The notes beneath the pieces were generated by a model. It ran no database searches, was not told where the DNA came from, and worked only from the letters and a program-made list of their open reading frames with translations. A stretch of DNA of 64,000 nucleotides from CAZDIO01 sp964505555 (GTDB taxonomy: Bacteria; Bdellovibrionota_C; UBA2361; SZUA-149; CAZDIO01): contig CAZDIO010000102.1 of NCBI GenBank assembly GCA_964505555.1, positions 1 to 64,000 of the forward strand, given 5' to 3'. Of this stretch, positions 1 through 8,904 are shown one piece after another. The position numbers and the translations under genes were made by a program. Each line of letters starts with the position of its first letter. The first letter of the stretch is position 1.

Positions 1-115
1 TATCTCGAACCCTCGTTGGCAGTATAAGATTGCTTCGCTTCGCTCGCAACGACAGGGGAGTGGTAAATATGAGTGTATGTTTACGTTGAGCGTTATTAGG
101 AATAGTTGAACTACC

Positions 116-2128
116 ATGGCATCCTCTCAATACACCGCAGCCGATATTGAAGTTCTTGAAGGGCTTGAACCTGTTCGCAAACGACCTGGGATGTACATCG
201 CCGGCACGGATACCCCTGCAGGACTTCATCAATTAGTTTTTGAGATCGTGGATAACAGCGTTGATGAGGTAATGAACGGCTTTGCCGATGAGATTGTTGT
301 TACCCTTCATAAAGATCAATCAAGTATTACTGTGTCCGATAACGGTCGTGGAGTCCCTGTTGATAAACACCCAAAGTTTAAAAAACCTGCGTTGGAGTTG
401 ATTTTTACGACCCTTCACGCCGGTGGTAAATTCTCTAATAAAAACTATCAAACCTCTGGGGGCCTCCATGGTGTGGGAAGCTCCGTCGTAAATGCGCTCA
501 GTGAGGAGATGGTAGTTACCGTTCGCCGTGATGGGAAAGAGTATCAACAGAGTTTTAGTCGGGGGAAGGTTGTTGATAAGCTCACTATTTTGAAACAATC
601 CGTCCGGGGCACAGGAACAACGGTATTTTTTCGCCCCGATCGAAAGATATTTCCAAAACCTGATTTCTCCTCCTCCCTTATCCGCACCAGCTTAAAAACA
701 AAAGCGTATCTCAATCCCGGGCTCAAAGTTGTTTTTCATGATGAACAGACCGGGAGTCGGGAAGAATTTCACTATCAAGAAGGTATTCAAGAGTATCTCC
801 TCGACCTCCTCCGTGAAAGAAAGGCTACCCCCATTGGAGGAGAAACGTTTTTTATCGAATCAAACAACGGTCTTCACGTTTCCCTGGCCCTTGCCTGGAC
901 TAGTGAAACGAGAGAGGAGTTTTTTAGTTATGCAAATGGCATCCATACCCCCGATGGTGGCTCTCATGAACTTGCAGTAAAAAGCGGAATTGTTCGTGCA
1001 CTAAGAAGCTACATCGATGTGCATAATTTACAACCAAAGGGAATAAAAATTACTGCTGAAGATATCCGTGAGGGGATCGTCTGTGCCCTTTCTGTAAAAA
1101 TTCCAAGCGGTGCTTTTCAAGCACAATTTCAGGGACAAACAAAAAGCAAACTTAATAATCCAGAGATCGCACCACTTGTTGAAAGTGCAACAAAATCTCT
1201 GGAGCAACTCTTGAACGAAAAGCCTACGATTTCACAGGCAGTCATCAACCGAATCATTCTTGCTGCTCGTGCGCGACTTGCTTCACGAATGGCCGTTCAA
1301 AGCGTTACGAGAAAACTGGGCATCTCTCACCGTTTGACCCTTCCGGGCAAATTGGCTGATTGTAGTAGTATTCGTCCCGATGAAACAGAGCTCTTTATTG
1401 TCGAAGGAGACAGCGCTGGAGGTAGCACAAAACAGGGAAGAAACCGTCACTACCAAGCGGTTCTTCCTATTCGTGGAAAGGTACTGAATACCATTGCCTC
1501 AGCAAAAGTTCAGATAGCTGATAACAAGGAGCTCTCAAATATTATCTCTGCGCTTGGTTGTGGCAGTGGCGAACATTTTCGTCCAGATAAGCTTCGTTAT
1601 GGAAAAATTATTATCCTTACTGATGCTGATGCTGATGGGATGCATATTGGAACATTGCTTCTGGCTTTTTTCTTTATGCACCTTCGAAAGCTTATCGCCC
1701 AAGGAAACCTCTATTTGGGAAAGCCTCCGCTCTATGGAGTATTTACAAGGAGTGCAGATAGTCAAAAGAGTGGCGAAGCAGGGGAAGAAAAGAAAAATAG
1801 TGTAAAAAAAGTTGAGAAAAAATCAGGACAGAAAAAAAAGGAGCCAAGTGGTCCTTATTGGGCGTACTCAGATGATGAACTTCAAGACACTTTAAAGAAA
1901 CTCAAAGTAAAACCCACAAAGGTTGTTCGCTATAAAGGTCTTGGGGAGATGAATCCAGGAACACTCTGGGAAACAACACTCAATCCTGAAAGCCGAACCA
2001 TCCTTCGAATTCGCATGGAAGATGAAAATCTCGTTATGAGCTACCTCCAAGACCTCATGGGGAACGATCCTTCAAAACGATTTCAATTCATCCAAGACTA
2101 CGCAACGCAGTTAACACTCGATATATAA
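116..2128 (+). CDS. parE: DNA topoisomerase type IIA subunit B (ParE-like, possibly GyrB)
   Basis: This is the ATPase subunit of topoisomerase IV or gyrase, which passes one DNA duplex through another to decatenate or unwind chromosomes. The GHKL ATPase signature is visible (EIVDNSVDE near residue 45, DNGRGVPVD near 77, GGLHGVGSSVVNALS near 116). The TOPRIM domain carries EGDSAGGS near residue 428 and the metal-binding DADADG near 502. The DADADGMHI form and the overall 670-residue length fit ParE better than GyrB, which usually has DADVDGSHI. A lysine-rich insert (about residues 552-580, KKNSVKKVEKKSG) lies between the TOPRIM segment and the C-terminal YKGLGEMN motif and is unusual. No ParC/GyrA partner is adjacent. 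The family call is firm; the choice between ParE and GyrB is less so. Confidence 0.85.
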   Translation: MASSQYTAADIEVLEGLEPVRKRPGMYIAGTDTPAGLHQLVFEIVDNSVDEVMNGFADEIVVTLHKDQSSITVSDNGRGVPVDKHPKFKKPALELIFTTLHAGGKFSNKNYQTSGGLHGVGSSVVNALSEEMVVTVRRDGKEYQQSFSRGKVVDKLTILKQSVRGTGTTVFFRPDRKIFPKPDFSSSLIRTSLKTKAYLNPGLKVVFHDEQTGSREEFHYQEGIQEYLLDLLRERKATPIGGETFFIESNNGLHVSLALAWTSETREEFFSYANGIHTPDGGSHELAVKSGIVRALRSYIDVHNLQPKGIKITAEDIREGIVCALSVKIPSGAFQAQFQGQTKSKLNNPEIAPLVESATKSLEQLLNEKPTISQAVINRIILAARARLASRMAVQSVTRKLGISHRLTLPGKLADCSSIRPDETELFIVEGDSAGGSTKQGRNRHYQAVLPIRGKVLNTIASAKVQIADNKELSNIISALGCGSGEHFRPDKLRYGKIIILTDADADGMHIGTLLLAFFFMHLRKLIAQGNLYLGKPPLYGVFTRSADSQKSGEAGEEKKNSVKKVEKKSGQKKKEPSGPYWAYSDDELQDTLKKLKVKPTKVVRYKGLGEMNPGTLWETTLNPESRTILRIRMEDENLVMSYLQDLMGNDPSKRFQFIQDYATQLTLDI

Positions 2129-2150
2129 GGTCCGCAAAACAACAATCAAA

Positions 2151-3140
2151 ATGAATTTACGCTTCCTGTCAGGGCGACCAAAGCGAAGCTCTCTCTTAAA
2201 AAGAGTGAAATATTGCTTCGCTTCCTCTCCCGATCAAATCTCTTGGATCGCAATTGCAGGAGGGGTTATGCTCTGTATATTTGTGATAGGACCTTCCCCG
2301 GTACATGCGACCCCTCCAACCCGACAGAAAATCGCGGCCACCTTTCCCCTTCTTGCTGGAATTGTGGAACGCCTCTCTACAAACATGTTTGAGGTTACCT
2401 CCATTCTTCGTGGAAATGTAGATCCTCATACCTTTGAAGCAAAGCCAAGTGATGGGGTGCGCCTTAAAGATACGCGTTTACTAATCGGTATTGGTGGCGG
2501 ATTTGATTCGTGGGCCTTTAATCTCTTCAAGCCGGAAAAAACAAACCATAGCTGCAATGAGCTTTCTTTTTTTGATACCGTTTCAAAGGAGAAACTTAAA
2601 AGAGATTATTATATCGATTCCTCGCTCGATCCCCATATCTGGCTTGACCCGATTATTGTTCGCGATGAATTAGTTCCAAAGATAACAGAAGCACTGGTTA
2701 CCTGCTTTGAGCAGAGAGAGATTTTCGAGAAAAATGCAAAAGAGTTTCAAATGGAGTTAACGAAGCTTGATGAAGAGCTAAAATCGCTCTTTCTACCCTT
2801 AAAAAATAAGAAGTTTCTCTCCATTCACTCCTCCTGGACTTACTTTTGTAGACGATATGGGTTAGATTTAATTGGTGAACTCGAAGAGTCTCCTGCTAAG
2901 CGTAGTTCGATGCTTCGGCTGGTAACTCTTATAAAACGCGCCCAGGCAGAACATGTTACCGTCGTTGTTGCCCAAGTGAGCCCGGAAGAACAACAAATCG
3001 CCTCAAAAATCGCTAATGAAATTGGTGGGGTCGTTCTTGTACTTGACACCTTGGGCGTAACGAGTACACGATTTCCACCTGATTATGTAACAGAAGTAAA
3101 AAATATCGCCCGAAAACTTCACAGCGCACTCGATAGTTAG
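2151..3140 (+). CDS. Zinc/manganese ABC transporter substrate-binding protein (ZnuA/TroA family)
   Basis: This is a periplasmic metal-binding protein of the SBP_bac_9 (ZnuA/TroA) family that captures zinc or manganese for import. The expected ligands are visible: His in NVDPHTFE, His in DPHIWLDP, His in SIHSSWTY and Asp in VLDTLG. A hydrophobic export segment (IAIAGGVMLCIFVIG, about residues 34-48) ends at a likely cleavage site in PVHATP. The start is uncertain. The longest frame begins at 2151 without a ribosome binding site, while an ATG at 2268 has AGGAGG four bases upstream, but that start would leave a signal peptide with no positive charge. No permease or ATPase gene is adjacent, so the transporter partners must lie elsewhere. 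It follows the topoisomerase gene by 22 bases. Confidence 0.85.
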   Translation: MNLRFLSGRPKRSSLLKRVKYCFASSPDQISWIAIAGGVMLCIFVIGPSPVHATPPTRQKIAATFPLLAGIVERLSTNMFEVTSILRGNVDPHTFEAKPSDGVRLKDTRLLIGIGGGFDSWAFNLFKPEKTNHSCNELSFFDTVSKEKLKRDYYIDSSLDPHIWLDPIIVRDELVPKITEALVTCFEQREIFEKNAKEFQMELTKLDEELKSLFLPLKNKKFLSIHSSWTYFCRRYGLDLIGELEESPAKRSSMLRLVTLIKRAQAEHVTVVVAQVSPEEQQIASKIANEIGGVVLVLDTLGVTSTRFPPDYVTEVKNIARKLHSALDS

Positions 3141-3142
3141 CT

Positions 3143-4108
3143 ATGCCAAACGTTTCTACAAAACTTCATGTTTTACGAACAAGTGCTGCTTGTTCATTCT
3201 ATGAACTGCCAGGAGAATCTGTCTCGCGTTTTGTAGCCTCTACCCCACAGAGCCGGAATCTCTGCAACGATCCCTCGATTACCGGTGTAGAGTTTACCAA
3301 TCAACTTCAACGTGCCTGCGTTTCGGTTTTGAAAACACTTAAAAAAAGTGCTCGCATAGAATTTGAAGAGAAAGACTTTACCGTGCTCCATTATATTCCT
3401 GGCAGTCTTGTTTTTGGAGTTCGTGAAGCACTCTATGAGGCGTATGAATTAAATAAGCATAGCTCTCTCTTTGTTTCTGGTCTTGACTCTGAAGGAATTC
3501 ACTTTGAAAGAAAAGATAAGCGTCCCTCAGGACCGGTGTCTTCGTTAACCTCTCAAGCCGTTGTTGTCTTTGGCGATATCGTAGTTACGGGAAACACTTT
3601 TTCTCAGGTCTTTGAGCGAATTATCTTTGAGCTTTCAAACAGTAAGCGTGAGTTGTATTATTTTCTCTTTATTACTTTAGGCTCTTACCGAGCAGAGGAG
3701 CTTCTTTCTGATTTTGACACCAAGTGTCGAAAGCTTTTTCCTCATTATCAAGGTGCTGCCGTAGTCTATCTTGAAGGTCGATTCAATTTCAGTAACACTG
3801 GTCACCTCCTTCGCTCAGAAGCACTTCTTGCCCCAGAATTTTTTAACTCACAGTATGATTGGGCGGGGTACCCTCTTGAACAATGCGCGCTCTATGATGC
3901 CGTGATGAGGGCTTTTTCAGTATCTGAACATTTAAAGATTGTCCTCAGTTACTGGGAAAACCTTCTTAAACGCGCCGAGGAAGGTTTGTCTTATGAAGAA
4001 GTGCTTGCAGAGAAGTTTCCGAACCTCGATCGCTCTCGCTTTAAAGAAATAGAGCTCCGCGAGGTATGTCTTTTACAGATCAAAAAATTAGTTCGAGCTG
4101 CTTCCTAA
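3143..4108 (+). CDS. Hypothetical protein with a phosphoribosyltransferase-like PRPP loop
   Basis: I do not recognise this as a named family. It starts two bases after the metal-binding protein and is probably co-transcribed with it. Around residues 139-152 it reads VVVFGDIVVTGNTF, which resembles the PRPP-binding loop of type I phosphoribosyltransferases (hydrophobic strand, acidic pair, T-T-G-x-T), although the usual DD is GD here. The flanking strand-helix pattern (SSLFVSGL before it; YYFLFITLGSY after it) fits that fold. The protein has 321 residues, longer than a single such domain, with an N-terminal extension and a helical C-terminus. No signal peptide or membrane segment is visible. 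Its 3' end overlaps the convergent M20 peptidase gene by 21 bases. Family assignment is inference only. Confidence 0.6.
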   Translation: MPNVSTKLHVLRTSAACSFYELPGESVSRFVASTPQSRNLCNDPSITGVEFTNQLQRACVSVLKTLKKSARIEFEEKDFTVLHYIPGSLVFGVREALYEAYELNKHSSLFVSGLDSEGIHFERKDKRPSGPVSSLTSQAVVVFGDIVVTGNTFSQVFERIIFELSNSKRELYYFLFITLGSYRAEELLSDFDTKCRKLFPHYQGAAVVYLEGRFNFSNTGHLLRSEALLAPEFFNSQYDWAGYPLEQCALYDAVMRAFSVSEHLKIVLSYWENLLKRAEEGLSYEEVLAEKFPNLDRSRFKEIELREVCLLQIKKLVRAAS

Positions 4109-5473
4109 AATTTGAAGCGCTCGACCGATGGTTACAAATCCCTTTTGAAAGCGATCAAGACCAAAGTGTTCATTGGGCGCATGAATCTTATCTGTGGAAA
4201 GTCCATAACCCATCAATACCACTTCGGCTCCTGCTGCGGTCGATAGTTCCGGCACTATCGGAATGGAGGCTCCTTCAAGAATAAAATCACATGGCTTCTC
4301 AAATACCTCACTATAGGCTTGAGCTACGGCTTTTACGACCCTTGAGTCAGGATCGGTGCGCACTCCCTTTCCGCCCCCAGAATTGATTGACACCTCAACA
4401 TGAATACCTCTAGGAGTGATCTGCTTAATGTAGACAGCAATAAGTTCAGCGATCTCTGCCGGTTCTTGATGAGGGACCAAACGAGAAGACAGTTTTGCTA
4501 CGGCATGTGCGGGAATAACAGTTTTAAACCCATCTCCCGTGTAACCTCCACCAACTCCATTAATCTCCAACGTCGGTCGGAGCCATGCTGATTCAAGTGG
4601 AGAGTATTTTTTTTCCCCTCCAAAAGGTTTTGCTCCAAAGAGTTGTTCATAACTTGAGGGATCAAAACTGGTGTTGATCTTTGCAATAGCGCGTTTATCG
4701 AGTGCGGCAACTTTGTCATAAAACCCAGGAACCAGTACCTGCCCCTCGCTGTCGTGGAGCTTTGCAAGGACTTCAACAAGGGCATGATTTGGATTACAGG
4801 CGACTCCTCCATGAGATCCAGAATGAAGGTCCGTATTAGAACCAACAAATAATGCTGTCATTGTCACTATTCCACGCAATCCTAAAGTAACTGCAGGAAG
4901 ATTTGGCTCTCGTAAACCGACATCAACAATAAATAGGTACTCGGCCTTCAGTTCTTGCTGCTTTTCCTTTAAAAGGCCTGCTAATCCCGCACTCCCACAC
5001 TCTTCCTCACCCTCAATGCATAACTTTATATTAACAGGGAGTGATCCGTATTCTTTTAGTAGATACTTCAGAGCACTAAGAACATAAAAACACTGTCCCT
5101 TATTGTCCTGCGCTCCCCGGGCAAAGATCTGATTATCTCTCAGCGTCGGATCAAAAGGTGGAGATTCCCAAAGTTCGACTGGATCAACCGGCTGAACATC
5201 ATAATGATTGTAAATCAGTACAGTTGGTCGATCGGCTCCAGCATGAAGCCAATGTGCAAAAATGGTTGGATGGCCTGACGTCTTCCAATACTCAACTTCA
5301 AAACCACTTGATTTCAGGTAGCTTGACAACCACATCGCACAAGATTCAACTTGTGTGGAGTACTGCTGCTCGGAACTAATGCTTTCAAAACGAAGAAACT
5401 GAAAATAGTTATCAAGTATCTCGGCTCTATGTTTTTCAAACATCTCATCTAACAACCCCGTCTCTCTCGACAT
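4088..5473 (-). CDS. M20 family metallopeptidase (dipeptidase)
   Basis: This is a cytoplasmic di-zinc peptidase of the M20/ArgE/CPG2 superfamily, likely a dipeptidase acting on short peptides. Metal and catalytic residues are visible: YNHYDVQP (His ligand and catalytic Asp), GAQDNKGQ (bridging Asp) and EGEEECGS (general base Glu followed by a metal-binding Glu). The dimerisation lid domain spans roughly residues 180-330, including GSNTDLHSGSHGG. The length of 461 residues is normal for the family. No signal peptide is seen. It is transcribed toward the phosphoribosyltransferase-like gene, with a short tail-to-tail overlap, and borders the polysaccharide region. Confidence 0.9.
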   Translation of the reverse strand: MSRETGLLDEMFEKHRAEILDNYFQFLRFESISSEQQYSTQVESCAMWLSSYLKSSGFEVEYWKTSGHPTIFAHWLHAGADRPTVLIYNHYDVQPVDPVELWESPPFDPTLRDNQIFARGAQDNKGQCFYVLSALKYLLKEYGSLPVNIKLCIEGEEECGSAGLAGLLKEKQQELKAEYLFIVDVGLREPNLPAVTLGLRGIVTMTALFVGSNTDLHSGSHGGVACNPNHALVEVLAKLHDSEGQVLVPGFYDKVAALDKRAIAKINTSFDPSSYEQLFGAKPFGGEKKYSPLESAWLRPTLEINGVGGGYTGDGFKTVIPAHAVAKLSSRLVPHQEPAEIAELIAVYIKQITPRGIHVEVSINSGGGKGVRTDPDSRVVKAVAQAYSEVFEKPCDFILEGASIPIVPELSTAAGAEVVLMGYGLSTDKIHAPNEHFGLDRFQKGFVTIGRALQILGSSSN

Positions 5474-5508
5474 AAATTTGGCGCCTTAATTACCTGATAT
5501 TCATACCT

Positions 5509-6699
5509 TCATGAAATAGAACTCATCTGAGGCAAGCCATAGAGTTCTTTCATTATTTTACCAACAACGATCTCTTCAGAAAATTCCTGTTCAGCAAAAA
5601 GACGCGAATTTTCGCCAAACCGATTCCTTGTCGCAGAATCATCAATGAGTTTTAATAACGTTTTAGTAAACATTTCTAAGTTTTTCGGAGCAACAAGGTG
5701 CCCATTTTGATTCTCTTTAACTACTTCCCGACATCCAGGAGTATCCGCCGTAATAATCGGTTTATTCATCGCCATCGCTTCAAGAAGCACTCTAGGCACT
5801 CCTTCTCGATAGTATGAGGGAAGCACCACAATATCTGCTAACGCTAGAAATGTTTTTACATCAGGACGAAAGGTGGTAATCACCCGTAAATTATCGCTTC
5901 GATGAGATCGAAGATATTCTTCAGGAACGCTATCTGGGGATTCTTCATCTCGAGGCGAGAGGAGTATAAAAAACCACTCTGGTCGAGCCTTGTTTAAGTT
6001 GCAAGCCGTCTCCACAAACTCCCGAACCCCTTTACTCCAAATAAGTCGAGCGGTAATCATCACCACACACTTAGCTTCCTGAGGCAGAGACATCTCTTGC
6101 TTGAGGCTCTTAATTGTTTCAGCAGAAACGACGCCGAGCGCAAACTCCTTTGTATTAATGCCACCACTACGAATTACAATTCCTTTTTCCGCTTTGAGAA
6201 TCCCTCGCTCCACCAACAACTGTAAATCGTCGGGGTTTTGCACCCAGGTTTTGTCACTAAAAAGCAGTGCTATTCGGTAGAGATAAAACGCTATCGCATT
6301 GCGAATTCTCTCCCCAACAGAGGATGTTTCAGCGAGCATGAATCCAAGCCCAGAGATCAGACAAACAATTTTTTTTGTCCCCGCACATTTTGCAGCAAGC
6401 GTCCCAAAAATATTAGGTTTTATGGTCATCGTGTGGACGATATCAAAGTTCTCCCGCTTGAATATTCGATACAAACGAACAAAAAGCTTAAGATCTTCAA
6501 AAGGAGAAACAAATCTTTTCATCGGAACACAAATACAACGCACACCTAAAGCTTCTATCTTTTCAACATAAGGCCCAAAAGGCACGATAACTGAGACATC
6601 ACACAAATTTGGGGGTTTTTGCGAAACAAGCGTACGAATCAATCCGCCTCGGAAGTGCCACATCGAATAATCATCATTGAGAACAAGTGCAATCTTCAT
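5509..6699 (-). CDS. Glycosyltransferase family 4 (GT-B fold)
   Basis: This is a GT-B retaining glycosyltransferase that likely adds one sugar to a polysaccharide or O-antigen repeat unit at the inner face of the cytoplasmic membrane. The C-terminal nucleotide-sugar-binding domain shows MITARLIWSKGV near residue 215, then LPSYYREGVPRVLLEAMAMNKPIITADTPGCREVV, the E-x7-E region typical of GT4. The N-terminal domain begins MKIALVLNDDYSMWHFRGGLI. The length of 396 residues is standard. It is the first gene on the left edge of the polysaccharide region and lies 27 bases from the methyltransferase gene upstream of it on the same strand. The donor and acceptor sugars cannot be told from sequence. 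Confidence 0.9.
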   Translation of the reverse strand: MKIALVLNDDYSMWHFRGGLIRTLVSQKPPNLCDVSVIVPFGPYVEKIEALGVRCICVPMKRFVSPFEDLKLFVRLYRIFKRENFDIVHTMTIKPNIFGTLAAKCAGTKKIVCLISGLGFMLAETSSVGERIRNAIAFYLYRIALLFSDKTWVQNPDDLQLLVERGILKAEKGIVIRSGGINTKEFALGVVSAETIKSLKQEMSLPQEAKCVVMITARLIWSKGVREFVETACNLNKARPEWFFILLSPRDEESPDSVPEEYLRSHRSDNLRVITTFRPDVKTFLALADIVVLPSYYREGVPRVLLEAMAMNKPIITADTPGCREVVKENQNGHLVAPKNLEMFTKTLLKLIDDSATRNRFGENSRLFAEQEFSEEIVVGKIMKELYGLPQMSSIS

Positions 6700-6726
6700 C
6701 GGCTAGGACGAGAGGACTTTGCCAAT

Positions 6727-7545
6727 TTATTTTTTGGGATCTGACAAGACAAATACAACCTGCCACGCTTGCCATCGAAAAAATGGGAGTTTTAATAGGG
6801 TACCATCAATAGCCTCGAGTGCTGAAAGGACCGGTTCAAATAAACGCGAGCGCCGAAAAGGCACAGCAAGAAGCGTTGCGAGATGAAAAAAACGTGGCTC
6901 AACCTTATTGAAGTATTTCTTAGCAAGAGCAAAATCTTTTTTCTTCAAAATATGATCCACTTCCCATGGAGTACGAAGGCGTGGGGTCACTCGCCGATAG
7001 AGCTGAATAATTGGATTATGCCCAAGAACTTCATTACAGATTATCTTCCCCTCAGGCCGTAAAATCCTTGCCAACTCCGCAAATGCTCGATCAAGCTCAA
7101 GGTGATGGAGCGAACCATATTCGCTGATCAGATCGAAACTGTTATCAGGAAACTTTGTCTCTTCTGCATCACGCACCTCAAAAGTTATTTGAGATGCCAA
7201 CCCTTCCTGCTGAGCAAGCTTACGGCAATTGTGTATTGAGACATCCGAGAGATCAATTCCAATTACTGAGCTTGCACCTGCTCGCGCAAGCTGAATGGAA
7301 TCATCTCCATTTCCACAACAATAATCCAAAACCGCCTTACCGGGAGCATGCTGTTGAAACCAATCAAGAACCATTTTCCGGCTTTCCCGTTCAATGGAAT
7401 AATACTTCATATTTGCCCATAATGCGTTGTTGCGAATGGTTTCCTCCATCGCGGGCGACCAACGGGTGTCGGCAACATGCGTATCCCCATCAACATGTCG
7501 AAGCTTATTGTGAAATTCGATTTCTTGTAATTTTCTTAATTCCAT
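6727..7545 (-). CDS. Class I SAM-dependent methyltransferase
   Basis: This is a Rossmann-fold methyltransferase. Motif I is VLDYCCGNGDDSIQLA near residue 72 and the acidic motif II is VIGIDLSDVSI. The post-I strand (FDLISEYGSLHHLE) and a GHNPI motif follow. The C-terminal half is hydrophobic and basic, which may place the substrate at the membrane. It is paralogous to the methyltransferase at 15135-16010, sharing the LxPxGxxxxxExLGHNPI block and a similar C-terminus. Both lie in the polysaccharide region, so sugar or lipid-carrier methylation is plausible, but the substrate is unknown. Confidence 0.85.
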   Translation of the reverse strand: MELRKLQEIEFHNKLRHVDGDTHVADTRWSPAMEETIRNNALWANMKYYSIERESRKMVLDWFQQHAPGKAVLDYCCGNGDDSIQLARAGASSVIGIDLSDVSIHNCRKLAQQEGLASQITFEVRDAEETKFPDNSFDLISEYGSLHHLELDRAFAELARILRPEGKIICNEVLGHNPIIQLYRRVTPRLRTPWEVDHILKKKDFALAKKYFNKVEPRFFHLATLLAVPFRRSRLFEPVLSALEAIDGTLLKLPFFRWQAWQVVFVLSDPKK

Positions 7546-7676
7546 TGCTCAGTTGAAATGTTTAGCTGGAAATGTTCACCAAGAGCTTTCTTGCCACTGA
7601 TTCTGACAGAAGTAAAGTACCAATCTACCTATTGCCAACACCAATTTGAGGGAAATTAGCTTTATATTTCTCGCAG

Positions 7677-8852
7677 TTATGAGGAGTGCTTTTTTACCAC
7701 AGTGCTCGCTACTTCTCCAAGAAGTTCGTACCCACGTCTATTAAAATGAGACCAATCACGTGGGCCATGCACAAATTGATTTCGAGACGCAGCCCGTAAT
7801 ACTGGGCGTGTATCCACAAATAAAACATCCTGCTTCCTGCATGTATCCTCAATTTTTGCAGCTATGTAATCGCTTCGTTGAGAAACTAAACTCGCTGGAT
7901 AAACTTCGCCTCGCTTTTCATAGGTCTGAATACTGACCTGATCTGAGGCCAACTCATACGATGCTAGCGGCGATGGGATATAGATTACGACAACTTTCGC
8001 CCGGGCAAAATATCGCTTTAAATACGCTAGGGAGCGAGAGAACACATACACTCCATCCTCAATCTCTCCATTGCTAAGCTCCAGTGCTGGTCCTTGGAGC
8101 TTATCGGGGATCGCTCTCACTACCTGCTCAACTATCACCCGATTCACCTTTCCCTCAGAAAACAATTTTTGACTTTGCGGAGTGTACGCAACAGATTCTT
8201 CGTCAATCTTTTTGCAGAAAATATTTTTAATAAATCGAAAAAATACAAATTGGTCGGTAATTGACAGATCCTCCTTTAGCCTCCCAAGCGGAGAATCAAT
8301 AATGACCGTTTTTTGAATAAAACGATCGAAATAATCCTGATCGTAGATCTTTGTGGCCTCGTAGGTGGGATAAAATCGTAATTTTAAATCGAGCAGATTA
8401 TTGTTGAGATCATTTCCTTCATAGAAATAGACCATGATACTTTCAGGCTCATCTATTTGATAAAGAGGAAAATGCTGGAGATACTCATAGGCGGTGATTG
8501 GTTCTGTAACGATACCTCGCAAACTTCCTGCACCACTTGCCCCAAACGAGAGAACATCTCTCTTTGTGAGTGCATAGAGGACATGCGCGCTATGGAATGG
8601 ATCATTTCTGTTCAAAGAATTATCAAGTAACCAATCACCAAAACCCTGTGCGTAAGAGTCCCCTACAAGTGCAATGTAATTATTGGCTACAGTACTTTTT
8701 TTTGATTTTTGAGCTAAAGAGTAAAATCCTGATGGCAAATGGACATGTTGTTTGAATGGTAAATGGATCATTAAGTAGGGAAAAAAGAGAAATTCCGTCA
8801 CCAAGTAAATGGCGATCGTACTCACAATTGACAAGCTGAGGTTTTTAAGCAT
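7677..8852 (-). CDS. Membrane-anchored SGNH/GDSL-type hydrolase-like protein
   Basis: The protein has an N-terminal membrane anchor (about residues 5-30) followed by an SGNH-hydrolase-like domain. Block I is VALVGDSYAQGFG (nucleophile Ser near residue 67), and the C-terminal block is RDWSHFNRRGYELLGE, which holds the Asp-x-x-His pair. Such domains in polysaccharide clusters often add or remove acyl groups on surface glycans in the periplasm, in the manner of AlgX/AlgJ-like proteins. An insertion between the blocks (about residues 180-260) has no family I recognise. It is divergent from the secreted glycosidase-like gene at 8905, so the 52 bases between them must carry both promoters. Confidence 0.75.
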   Translation of the reverse strand: MLKNLSLSIVSTIAIYLVTEFLFFPYLMIHLPFKQHVHLPSGFYSLAQKSKKSTVANNYIALVGDSYAQGFGDWLLDNSLNRNDPFHSAHVLYALTKRDVLSFGASGAGSLRGIVTEPITAYEYLQHFPLYQIDEPESIMVYFYEGNDLNNNLLDLKLRFYPTYEATKIYDQDYFDRFIQKTVIIDSPLGRLKEDLSITDQFVFFRFIKNIFCKKIDEESVAYTPQSQKLFSEGKVNRVIVEQVVRAIPDKLQGPALELSNGEIEDGVYVFSRSLAYLKRYFARAKVVVIYIPSPLASYELASDQVSIQTYEKRGEVYPASLVSQRSDYIAAKIEDTCRKQDVLFVDTRPVLRAASRNQFVHGPRDWSHFNRRGYELLGEVASTVVKKHSS

Positions 8853-8904
8853 ATCTCCTCGGAGTGTTCATAACAGTACTTTCTTTACTTGCATAAAATA
8901 AAAA

